From positions 1-27,378 of the forward strand of contig JBHELD010000018.1 of NCBI GenBank assembly GCA_046263255.1: a stretch of 27,378 bases of DNA, given 5' to 3'. The stretch's first letter is position 1. Every line of letters begins with the position of its first letter. This document shows positions 5,339-12,126 of the stretch, one piece after another. Source of the stretch: JALZEG01 sp046263255 (GTDB lineage Bacteria > Actinomycetota > CADDZG01 > WHSQ01). A program made the position numbers and the translations under genes. The notes under the pieces were generated by a model that did no database searches, was not told the origin of the DNA, and was given only the letters and a program-made list of their open reading frames with translations.

Positions 5339-6295
5339 TCAGCCGGAGGGCAGGTCGTCCAGCTCCCTGACGGGCATCAGCACCAGGTCGTGGACGCGCC
5401 AGTCGAGGCGCCGGAGGGCCTCGCGCGCCTCCTCCAGCCGCTCCGTCAGACGCGCCTCGTCGCGCGGGACCACGAAGACCTCGCCGAACAGGACGTGGCC
5501 CTCGTCGCGCATGCGCACGCGCGCGTCGCGGACCCAGGAAAGCTTGCGCATCTCGCTCTCGAGGCGCGCGGGAAGCGGCTCGAGGCCCGAGTCGTCCACG
5601 CGCACGGGAGCCGCGTCCATCAGGTCGACCACCGCGCGGCGAACGTTCGAGATCCCGTCGCGCAGGATGGTGGTCGATATGACGGCGGCCGCGACGCCGT
5701 CGGCCCACCAGAGCCCGAACGCGATGCCGGTGACGCCGAGGATCACGGCGACGCCCGTCAGCCAGTCGGCCTTGTTCATCATCGCGTCGGCATGGAGGAC
5801 CTTGTCGTGCAGCTCGCGCGCGAGCGGCAGCTTCATCCTGCCGAGCATCATCGCGGGGAAGGCGCTGTAGGCGGCGGCGGGGATCATCAGCCATCCCAGC
5901 CACACCTCGTGCTCGAACAGCGCGACGGTGCCGATCGTCGGGTGCTCGAACGCCGCGAGAGTCATGACCGCGTCGAGCAGCAGGAACAACCCCATCGCCA
6001 GGAGCGCAAGCGACGCGATCAGGTACGCGATCGACATGGCGCGGTGCCATCCGTAAGGATGTCTGCGATCCGGGTCGCGCCGGCGCACCCGCGTCGCGAT
6101 CAGGAACGAGATCGGCGGGATCAGGCTGAGCATGTCCTCGAACCACGCCGTCTTCATCGCCTGCGACGACCCGAGCGTCAGGTAGATGAAGAAGATCGCG
6201 GTCGCGAGGTACGCGATCGTTGCCCACTCGAGCCTCACCGTCCGCGCGTGGACCCTGTGCTTGTCCGGCGGAAGCTCGTGGCCGGACTGCTTCAC
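5339..6295 (-). CDS. Cation diffusion facilitator (CDF) efflux protein
   Basis: A 318-residue membrane protein of the CDF family, which exports Zn2+, Fe2+, Mn2+ or similar ions in exchange for protons. There are about six hydrophobic segments in the first 215 residues, starting at TIAYLATAIFFIYLTLG. The metal-site regions are visible: WFEDMLSLIPP in the second helix and HADAMMNKADWLTGV in the fifth (His and Asp residues spaced four apart). The RRHPYGWHRA loop is typical. The C-terminal ~100 residues form the cytoplasmic domain. The GTG start at 6295 overlaps the preceding lipoprotein gene's stop as GTGA and has GGAGG upstream, so translation is coupled. The ion cannot be assigned. The pairing with a solute-binding lipoprotein is unusual. 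Confidence 0.85.
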   Translation of the reverse strand: MKQSGHELPPDKHRVHARTVRLEWATIAYLATAIFFIYLTLGSSQAMKTAWFEDMLSLIPPISFLIATRVRRRDPDRRHPYGWHRAMSIAYLIASLALLAMGLFLLLDAVMTLAAFEHPTIGTVALFEHEVWLGWLMIPAAAYSAFPAMMLGRMKLPLARELHDKVLHADAMMNKADWLTGVAVILGVTGIAFGLWWADGVAAAVISTTILRDGISNVRRAVVDLMDAAPVRVDDSGLEPLPARLESEMRKLSWVRDARVRMRDEGHVLFGEVFVVPRDEARLTERLEEAREALRRLDWRVHDLVLMPVRELDDLPSG

Positions 6296-6990
6296 GGGGT
6301 GCCTTCCTCCTCGAGGATCCGGTGGATCGCGCGCTCGTGGTCGAGCAGGAACCGCTCGAGGCGAACGAGCCACGCGTTCTCCCCGTGAGGCACCGCCATC
6401 ACGTGGTCGACCTCGCTCAAGCGCACGCCGGTGTCCTCGAGCTCCAGGTCGTCCAGGAGATAGCCGTCGACGGCGACGGGACCCTCGACGTCAGTCACGT
6501 CGTCGACGCGGACGGGGACCGCATCGGTCTTGTCGAGGATCCCGGCCTCCTCGGTGGCCGTCTCCACCGCGACCTCGAGTCCCGCGATGTCTCCCGTGCC
6601 GGTGCCGGGCGGCACCGCGACGACCACCTGCGTCGTGAGGTAAGGGTGCGTCAGGCTCGCGTGGGCCGCGAGCCCGCTGGTCGACTCGAGGCCCCCGATC
6701 AGCAGGTCCAGCTCGCGCACCTCAAGGGCCGCGGCGAGCTCCTCGGCGGAGCCGTCGTGCCATTCCACCTCGGCCCCCAGCTCTCGAGCGAACAGCTCGA
6801 CGATCTCGACCTCGACGCCGCCGGGCCCGTGGGCGCCCAGGACGGCCCACGGCGGGTTCTCCGTGACGCCGACGCGCATGGTCCCGCCGGCGACGCGGGC
6901 GAGTGTGCCCTCCGGGTCCCGCGGCAGACCGCACGACGACAGGACGGCGGCGGCGGCCACGATCACGCGCAGCCGCCTCGTCGCCGCCAC
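6292..6990 (-). CDS. Family-3 solute-binding lipoprotein (orphan)
   Basis: A 232-residue extracytoplasmic binding protein. The signal peptide (RRLRVIVAAAAVL) ends in a lipobox LSSC, so it should be a lipid-anchored surface protein. The mature part has the family-3 (amino-acid/glutamine type) beginning MRVGVTENPPWAVL, then VEIVELFARELGAEVEW, ELDLLIGGL and HPYLTTQVVVAVP. It lacks neighbouring permease or ATPase genes; instead it overlaps the CDF exporter gene by 4 bases. The GTG start at 6990 is supported by AGGAG five bases upstream, which lies across the serS stop. It could be a sensor or metallophore-type binding component for the exporter or the downstream kinases, but this is speculation. 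Confidence 0.8.
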   Translation of the reverse strand: MAATRRLRVIVAAAAVLSSCGLPRDPEGTLARVAGGTMRVGVTENPPWAVLGAHGPGGVEVEIVELFARELGAEVEWHDGSAEELAAALEVRELDLLIGGLESTSGLAAHASLTHPYLTTQVVVAVPPGTGTGDIAGLEVAVETATEEAGILDKTDAVPVRVDDVTDVEGPVAVDGYLLDDLELEDTGVRLSEVDHVMAVPHGENAWLVRLERFLLDHERAIHRILEEEGTP

Positions 6991-6998
6991 GCTCTCTC

Positions 6999-8258
6999 CT
7001 AGCGCGGCTTGATCTCGGCGAAGCCCGTGTACGGCTGCAGTGCCTCGGGGATGCCGACGCTCCCGTCGCGGCGCTGGTGGTTCTCGAGCAATGCCACGAT
7101 CGTTCGTCCGACCGCGCAGGCGGTCCCGTTGAGCATGTGGACCGGCCGCGGCCCCCCGCCGTCCCTGAAACGGACGCCGAGCCGGCGCGCCTGATAGTCG
7201 GTCGTGTTCGAGGCCGACGTGAGCTCCAGGTACCGGTTCGCTCCCGGCAGCCACGCCTCGTTGTCCACCTTCTTCGACGCCGACGACCCCAGGTCGCCGC
7301 CGCACATGATCATCACGCGATACGGGATCTCGAGCGCCTGCAGGATCTTCTCCTCGTTGGTCCTGATCGCGGCGTACTCGTCCCACGAGTCGTCGGGGTG
7401 CGCGAACGAGAACTGCTCGACCTTGTCGAACTGGTGGACGCGAATGAGGCCCTTGGTCTCGGCGCCGTAGCTCCCGGCCTCGCGGCGAAAGCAGGGAGAG
7501 AAGCCTGCATAGCGGCGCGGCAGGTCTTCCGCGTTCAGGATCTCGCCGGCGTGCATCGACGCCATCGGGACCTCCGACGTACCGGCGAGGAAGAGGTCGT
7601 CGCGTTCGATCGTGTAGAACTCGTGCTCGTCCGCGGGGAAGAACCCCGTGCCGTACATCGCCTCGCGCCTGACGAGCACCGGGGGCACGATCGGCGTGAA
7701 CCCGCGATCGACGAGGAAGTCGACCGCGAACCGTACGAGCGCGAGCTCGAGGATCACTCCCGGCCCGGTGAGGAAGACGAACCGGCTGCCCGACGTCTTC
7801 GCGGCGCGGTCGCCGTCGAAGATCCCCAGGCGCTCGCCCAGCGCGACGTGGTCCAGCGGCTGAAAGTCGAACGACGGCTTGTCGCCGACCTCGCGCTCGA
7901 GCACGTTGTCGTCCTCGCTCTCGCCGAAGGGGACGGAGTCGTGCGGGAGGTTCGGGAGGTAGGCCGCGGTCTCCTCGAGCTCGGCGCGCGCCCGCTCGAG
8001 CTCCGGCTCGAGGGCCTCGCGCTCGCCCACCAGCGACTTCGCCGCCTCGATCGCCGCGGGGCGCTCCTCGGGAGGGGCCTGTCCGATCGCCTTCGACGCG
8101 CGGTTGTGCTCCGCGCGCAGCCGCTCGACCTCCGCCAGAAGACGGCGGTACTCCTCGTCGAGCGCGATCACGCGGTCGAGGCCCTCGACGCCGCCGCGGC
8201 GCTCGTACGCGGCGCGGATGCGGTCCGGGTCCTCGCGCAGGAGCCTGAGATCGATCAA
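6999..8258 (-). CDS. serS: Serine-tRNA ligase
   Basis: A 419-residue seryl-tRNA synthetase, the cytoplasmic enzyme that charges tRNA-Ser (and tRNA-Sec). The N-terminal MIDLRLLREDPDRIR leads into the long antiparallel coiled coil (about residues 25-105) that grips the long variable arm of tRNA-Ser. The class II catalytic core follows, with FVFLTGPG, motif 2 around PCFRREAGSYG and FDKVEQF, the serine-site region ELTSASNTTDYQARRL, and motif 3 in GRTIVALLENHQ. Length is typical. The ATG at 8258 lies nine bases after the DUF4446 stop. It is the only clear housekeeping gene in this minus-strand operon. Confidence 0.97.
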   Translation of the reverse strand: MIDLRLLREDPDRIRAAYERRGGVEGLDRVIALDEEYRRLLAEVERLRAEHNRASKAIGQAPPEERPAAIEAAKSLVGEREALEPELERARAELEETAAYLPNLPHDSVPFGESEDDNVLEREVGDKPSFDFQPLDHVALGERLGIFDGDRAAKTSGSRFVFLTGPGVILELALVRFAVDFLVDRGFTPIVPPVLVRREAMYGTGFFPADEHEFYTIERDDLFLAGTSEVPMASMHAGEILNAEDLPRRYAGFSPCFRREAGSYGAETKGLIRVHQFDKVEQFSFAHPDDSWDEYAAIRTNEEKILQALEIPYRVMIMCGGDLGSSASKKVDNEAWLPGANRYLELTSASNTTDYQARRLGVRFRDGGGPRPVHMLNGTACAVGRTIVALLENHQRRDGSVGIPEALQPYTGFAEIKPR

Positions 8259-8267
8259 GCCCGCCCG

Positions 8268-8792
8268 CTACCGGGAGATCTCGGCGCGCGACTCGCCGCG
8301 GCCGGAACCGGCCATCGCAGCCGCAATCGCCTCGCGCTCCTCTTCGGAGAGGTTGTGCTCGGAGGTCAGCTGCTTGACGCCCTTCGCGTACGTCCGCGTC
8401 TCGGTGCGTCCGTTGATCGACGTGATGAGCACGCCGTCGCCGTGGTCGTCGAGAAGCGCAGCGCTGAACGAGAGGCGGCCGCCCATCTCCTCGAATGCGT
8501 CGTAGCGCACGATGCCGAATCGCTGTAGCGCGTACCGTCCGGTCGCGGCGTGCTCCTGCAGGGACGCGACGACGCCGTCGACACGCTTGTCGATCGCGTC
8601 GACCCGGCGCATGGCGCGCGCGACGGCCGCGATGATGTCCTTCTCTTCGCCGTCCCCCCGCAGCAGGACGTACTCGCGGCGCACTTTCTTCAGGCGCAGC
8701 GCGAGGACGAGCAGGAGGAGGAGGCCCAGGAAGACGGCGCCCGCGAGGATCGCCAGGGCGAGCGTGAGCTCATCTCTAGTGAGGTCGGGCAC
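8268..8792 (-). CDS. DUF4446 family membrane protein
   Basis: A 174-residue protein with one N-terminal membrane segment (ALAILAGAVFLGLLLLLVLAL, about residues 11-31). A charged helix follows, then the DUF4446 domain, recognisable from ALQRFGIVRYDAFEEMGG, LSFSAALLDDHGDGV and ITSINGRTETRTYAKGV. The C-terminus carries LSEEEREAI. The function of the family is unknown. The start is GTG 8792. On the minus strand a TAGGAT box (8806-8801) lies seven bases upstream, which would give a nearly leaderless transcript. It is the first gene of the probable serS operon and is divergent from larB. Confidence 0.8.
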   Translation of the reverse strand: MPDLTRDELTLALAILAGAVFLGLLLLLVLALRLKKVRREYVLLRGDGEEKDIIAAVARAMRRVDAIDKRVDGVVASLQEHAATGRYALQRFGIVRYDAFEEMGGRLSFSAALLDDHGDGVLITSINGRTETRTYAKGVKQLTSEHNLSEEEREAIAAAMAGSGRGESRAEISR

Positions 8793-8800
8793 GGTGCGGC

Positions 8801-8810
8801 ATCCTACACT
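8801..8810. promoter_or_regulatory. Overlapping divergent -10 boxes (DUF4446 / larB)
   Basis: Only 23 bases separate the two start codons. On the plus strand TACACT (8805-8810) sits five bases before the larB ATG. On the minus strand TAGGAT (8806-8801) sits eight bases before the DUF4446 GTG. Both fit TANNNT and would start transcription at or within about 2 bases of the start codon. The boxes share two bases, so the promoters should exclude each other. No clear -35 is seen. Confidence 0.5.
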
Positions 8811-8815
8811 GGCGC

Positions 8816-9577
8816 ATGCGCCGGGAGGAGTTGAAAGCCCTGCTCGCGGGCCTCGTGGAAGGTTCGGTGAGCATCGACGAGGCGGTTGCCGCGCTCCAGC
8901 GGCTCCCCCTGAACGACCTCGGTTTCGCCCGCCTCGACACCCACCGCGAGCTGCGACAGGGGATGCCCGAAGCCGTCTACGCGGAGCACAAGACGCCGGA
9001 GCAGGTCGTGGCGATCGCGGAGTCGCTGCTCGAGACCACGAGCTCCGCCGTGATCGCCACGCGCGTGCAACAGGAGGCCGCGACGCGGCTTCTGGGGAGA
9101 TGGCCCGACGCGCTCCACGACGCCGACGCGCGGCTCGTCGTGCTCCGGTCCGCGCCCGACGAGGCGGCGCCGCCCGGCACCGTCGCGGTCGTCAGCGGCG
9201 GGACGTCCGACCGGCCCGTAGCGCAGGAGGCTGCGCTCGTCGCAGAGGCCATGGGGATCAAAGTCGAGCGCGTCGAGGACGTCGGCGTCGCCGGGCTCCA
9301 CAGGGTGCTCGAGCGCGAGGAGGTCCTACGCACGAGCGACGTCGTCATCGTCGTCGCCGGGATGGAGGGCGCGCTCCCGAGCCTCGTCGGCGGGCTGACG
9401 CCGGCACCGGTGATCGCCGTCCCGACGAGCGTTGGATACGGCGCGTCGTTCGGGGGCATCGCGGCCCTCCTCGGGATGCTCAACTCCTGTGCCGCGGGGG
9501 TGGTGGTGACGAACATAGACAACGGCTTCGGCGCGGCGATGGCCGCGCTGCGCCTGCTCAACCGGGGCCGCGTGTGA
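8816..9577 (+). CDS. larB: LarB, pyridinium-3,5-biscarboxylic acid mononucleotide synthase
   Basis: A 253-residue LarB, the first enzyme of nickel-pincer nucleotide synthesis: it carboxylates nicotinic acid adenine dinucleotide and cleaves its phosphoanhydride. The N-terminal ~100 residues include DTHRELRQGMPEAVY, typical of LarB. The C-terminal part is the PurE-like (AIR carboxylase) fold, with VSGGTSDRPVAQEA, EDVGVAGLHR, VVAGMEGALPSLVGG and GYGASFGGIAALLGMLNSC. Length matches the family. The ATG at 8816 has no Shine-Dalgarno sequence but a TACACT box just upstream, suggesting leaderless translation. Its end overlaps larC by 4 bases. Confidence 0.95.
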   Translation: MRREELKALLAGLVEGSVSIDEAVAALQRLPLNDLGFARLDTHRELRQGMPEAVYAEHKTPEQVVAIAESLLETTSSAVIATRVQQEAATRLLGRWPDALHDADARLVVLRSAPDEAAPPGTVAVVSGGTSDRPVAQEAALVAEAMGIKVERVEDVGVAGLHRVLEREEVLRTSDVVIVVAGMEGALPSLVGGLTPAPVIAVPTSVGYGASFGGIAALLGMLNSCAAGVVVTNIDNGFGAAMAALRLLNRGRV

Positions 9578-10734
9578 GGATCCTGTACGTCGACTGCTTC
9601 TCGGGGGCCGCGGGGGACATGCTCCTCGGCGCGCTGCTGGACGCGGGCGCCGGCGAGGGCGAGGTGCGCGCCGCGATCGAGGCGCTCGACATCGACGGAT
9701 GCGGGATCGAGCTCCGCACCGTCACGCGCGCGTCGCTGCGGGCGACGAAGGTCGACGTGATCGCGACGGGGGCCCGGGAGAGACGGGCGCCGCGCGAGAT
9801 AGAGGCGTTGATCCGCGCCGCGCCTCTGGACGATGCCGTGCGAGACCTCGCCGTCGCCGCCTTCGACCTCCTCGCCGGCGCGGAGGCGCGGGTCCACGGG
9901 ATCGCTCGCGAGCAGGTCCACTTCCACGAGGTCGGCGCGGTGGACGCGCTCGTCGACGTCGTCGGTTGCGCCGCGGCGCTGGCGTCGCTGCGCCCGGAGC
10001 GCGTCGTCGTCTCTCCCGTCGCCACCGGGCGCGGGGTCGTCGAGACGGAGCACGGGCCGATGCCGGTTCCCGTCCCCGCGGTCGTGGAGCTGTTGAAGGG
10101 AGTGCCGCTGGTCGAACGAGGCACGGACGAGCTGGTGACGCCCACGGGGGCCGCGCTGCTCCGTGCCATGGCCGACGATTTCGGGCCGATGCCCCCGATG
10201 ACGGTGTCGGCGTCCGGCTACGGCGCGGGGACGCGCGAGGCCGCGGTCCCGAACGTGGTGCGAGTGCTGGTCGGCGAATCCGCGGCAGGGGCCGCGCAAC
10301 GCGTGGTGCAGATCGAGGCGAACGTCGACGACATGAGCCCGGAGCTGCTACCGCACGCGCTCGAGAGCCTGCTCGCCGCCGGAGCGGTGGACGCGTGGAT
10401 CGCGCCCGTCGTGATGAAGAAGGGCCGGCCGGGATTCGTGCTGTCGGCCCTCGTGACGGCGCGGGACGCGGAGCGCGTCGCCGACGTCTTCCTGCGCGAG
10501 ACGACCACGTTCGGCGTCCGCATGCACGACGTCGAGCGCGACGTGCTCGAGCGATCGTGGACGGAAGTGGAGGTCGAGGGGCACGCGCTGCGCGTCAAGG
10601 TCGGGAGGCGCGGCGGCGAGGTCGTCTCGGCGGCCCCGGAGCACGAGGACGCCCTGCGCGTCGCCAGGACGACGGGGATGCCCCTGAAGCAGGTCTACGA
10701 GAGGGCGATGCGGGCCGCCGAGTCGCGTCTGTAG
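9574..10734 (+). CDS. larC: LarC, nickel insertion protein (CTP-dependent)
   Basis: A 386-residue LarC, the CTP-dependent enzyme that inserts nickel into the dithio-pyridinium mononucleotide to give the nickel-pincer cofactor used by LarA-type racemases and relatives. The N-terminal signature VDCFSGAAGDMLLGALLDAG is present, followed by VHFHEVGAVDALVDVVG, the VATGRGVVETEHGPMPVPVPA segment, DELVTPTGAALL and the C-terminal domain beginning IEANVDDMSPE. The gene is one uninterrupted frame; in Lactiplantibacillus plantarum LarC is made by ribosomal frameshifting between two frames. The GTG start at 9574 overlaps larB as GTGA. LarE and LarA are not in the window. The stop lies 4 bases from the convergent DUF1028 gene. 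Confidence 0.95.
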   Translation: MRILYVDCFSGAAGDMLLGALLDAGAGEGEVRAAIEALDIDGCGIELRTVTRASLRATKVDVIATGARERRAPREIEALIRAAPLDDAVRDLAVAAFDLLAGAEARVHGIAREQVHFHEVGAVDALVDVVGCAAALASLRPERVVVSPVATGRGVVETEHGPMPVPVPAVVELLKGVPLVERGTDELVTPTGAALLRAMADDFGPMPPMTVSASGYGAGTREAAVPNVVRVLVGESAAGAAQRVVQIEANVDDMSPELLPHALESLLAAGAVDAWIAPVVMKKGRPGFVLSALVTARDAERVADVFLRETTTFGVRMHDVERDVLERSWTEVEVEGHALRVKVGRRGGEVVSAAPEHEDALRVARTTGMPLKQVYERAMRAAESRL

Positions 10735-10738
10735 CCGG

Positions 10739-11047
10739 TCAGCGGTCGCGCAGGTGCTCGAGCACACGCCGCTCGATTACCGGCTCGTCCGACCAGCGCT
10801 CTTCGAGGTTCTCGGTCCCCACGTACTCGTACAGCGCGCTCTTGAGGTCGTCGTCGTAGGGCGTCCCGCCGCCGCGGCCGGCGTCGTACCCGAGCTGCGA
10901 CAGCAGGTAGCGCAGCTCACCCGCCAGCTCCTCGTCGATCGGGACGAACTCGAGGCTCTCCGGCCGGGGGAAGAGCAGGCTGTGTATGTCCCAGAGCCGC
11001 GCGAGCTCGTCTACGGGGGCGGGATGGTCGTCGACGCGCAGGTCCAC
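10739..11047 (-). pseudogene. C-terminal remnant of DUF1028 protein (after in-frame TGA)
   Basis: About 102 codons in the same frame as the DUF1028 gene upstream, separated from it by one TGA (11065-11063) and five sense codons. The text reads VDLRVDDHPAPVDELARL, then a peptidoglycan-binding-like tail (ELRYLLSQLGYDAGRGG.PYDDDLKSALYEYVGTENLEERW), which is the normal C-terminal end of DUF1028 proteins. No good ribosome site precedes the GTG at 11047. One base change at 11065 would turn TGA into GGA and restore a 285-residue protein with the expected GGYGG run. I treat it as part of an interrupted gene. Confidence 0.7.
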
Positions 11048-11062
11048 CGCACGGTCGACGCC

Positions 11063-11596
11063 TCAGCCGTACCCGCCGCCCTCGCGCGCGACGTACAGCG
11101 CGGACGCCTGGCGGCCCCTGCGGTCGCCGCCCGCGTCGTCGCCGGCCTTCAGCGCGGCCAGCAGTCGCTCGGCAAGCTCCCCGGTCGACGGGCGGAACGC
11201 CGCGGCCATCGCGTCCACGACCTCGGGTCCGGTCAGGATGTTGCCCTGGCAGCAAAAACCGTCCTCGGCGATGCCCCCGGCCCAGTCGAAGCACGCCGAG
11301 CCGGTGAACGTCGCGGCGCGGCCCTCCCGATCGACCACGCCGAGCTGCCGGTCCGCGCGTCCCTCGTCCGCCGCCGTGAGGCGCGCGACGACCGTCGCGG
11401 CGTCGACGCCGGAGTGCAGGAGGTGAAGCCCGTCGGGGCCGTACGCGAGGTTCGCGAGCGCCTGCGTCGCGATCGCGCCGGCGCCCGCGCGCACCCACGG
11501 CACCGCGGCCCCCACTGCAAGGAACTTCGACGCTACTGCGACGCCCCACTCGGGCGGTGAGGAGGAGCCGTCCCAGGCGGCGATCGAGAAAGTCAT
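11063..11596 (-). CDS. DUF1028 family protein, N-terminal part (nonsense-interrupted)
   Basis: A 177-residue product of a DUF1028 gene that ends early at TGA 11065-11063. The core domain is intact: MTFSIAAWD at the start (DUF1028 resembles Ntn-hydrolases, in which residues near the N-terminus are catalytic), WGVAVASKFLAVGAAVPW, GAIATQALANLAYGP, CFDWAGGIAEDGFCCQGNIL and the end ALYVAREGGGYG. Relatives usually continue for about 100 more residues, found here in the same frame after the stop. The core could still fold alone. The ATG at 11596 has no clear ribosome site; a TGTAAAAAT box just upstream would give a leaderless message. Function is unknown. Confidence 0.8.
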   Translation of the reverse strand: MTFSIAAWDGSSSPPEWGVAVASKFLAVGAAVPWVRAGAGAIATQALANLAYGPDGLHLLHSGVDAATVVARLTAADEGRADRQLGVVDREGRAATFTGSACFDWAGGIAEDGFCCQGNILTGPEVVDAMAAAFRPSTGELAERLLAALKAGDDAGGDRRGRQASALYVAREGGGYG

Positions 11597-11603
11597 GCCG
11601 TGG

Positions 11604-11634
11604 ATTTTTACAGCACTCGGAGGACCCGTATCCT
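11604..11634. promoter_or_regulatory. Divergent promoters for DUF1028 and arsC-like gene
   Basis: Plus strand: TTTACA (11607-11612), 16-base spacer, TATCCT (11629-11634), giving a start about 3 bases before the ATG at 11644. Minus strand: TGTAAAAAT (11612-11604) gives a start near the DUF1028 ATG at 11596. The -35 of one overlaps the -10 of the other. Motif match only. Confidence 0.45.
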
Positions 11635-11643
11635 CGGGTTTCC

Positions 11644-12126
11644 ATGCACAGCCGCCGTGTCACGCAACAGCTGAGCTACAAGGTCCGCAACCAGACGTCG
11701 AAGGACGAGCCGAAGCCGGTCGTCCTCTTCGTGTGCGTCCACAACGCCGGCCGCTCGCGCATGGCGGAGGCCTTCCTGAGCTCGCTCGCCGGCGACCGCT
11801 ACAGGGCGATCTCCGCGGGGACCGAGCCTGCGAAGCGCCCGCACCCCGAGGTCGTCGAGGCGATGGCAGAGGCGGGTGTCCCGATCGAGGACCGGCCCGG
11901 GACCCTCCTGACGCGCGAGATGGCGGAGGACGCGGTCGTCGTGATCGGGATGGGGTGCGCGGTGGAGGAGGCGTGCCCCGCCCTCACCGTGCCGCTCGAG
12001 GACTGGGCGCTCGACGACCCGAAGGGGAAGTCGCCGGAAGAGGTGGCGGAGATCCGCGACCTGATCGAGATGCGCGTGCGGAACCTGGTGGCGAAGCTGG
12101 ACCGGGAGCGGGCCGGAGCGTTCTAG
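11644..12126 (+). CDS. arsC: ArsC-like arsenate reductase (LMW phosphatase fold)
   Basis: A 160-residue protein of the low-molecular-weight tyrosine phosphatase fold, closest in pattern to thioredoxin/mycothiol-linked arsenate reductases. The P-loop is CVHNAGRSR (CX5R, catalytic Cys near residue 31). Then come the RAISAGTEPA segment, a VVVIGMGCAVEEACPAL stretch where ArsC proteins carry their extra redox cysteines, and the general-acid segment DWALDDPKG. It should reduce As(V) to As(III) in the cytoplasm; a protein-tyrosine phosphatase role is the alternative. The ATG at 11644 lies just after a TTTACA/TATCCT promoter. An arsR-arsI pair lies 10 kb away. The YaaC-like gene overlaps its stop by one base. 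Confidence 0.82.
   Translation: MHSRRVTQQLSYKVRNQTSKDEPKPVVLFVCVHNAGRSRMAEAFLSSLAGDRYRAISAGTEPAKRPHPEVVEAMAEAGVPIEDRPGTLLTREMAEDAVVVIGMGCAVEEACPALTVPLEDWALDDPKGKSPEEVAEIRDLIEMRVRNLVAKLDRERAGAF

Noticed and set aside
4683..6227. Continuous 514-codon minus-strand frame joining the PAS kinase to upstream sequence
   Set aside because: The part beyond 5315 overlaps the CDF gene in another frame and is arginine-rich shadow; the PAS protein starts at 5315.
6903..8528. Open frame of about 540 codons on the plus strand
   Set aside because: Shadow of serS; low-complexity Arg/Leu/Val/Asp composition with no domain.
11063..11065. TGA in the DUF1028 gene as selenocysteine
   Set aside because: No relative has Cys here as far as I know, the expected residue is Gly, and I see no SECIS-like hairpin; TGA is an ordinary stop in neighbouring genes.
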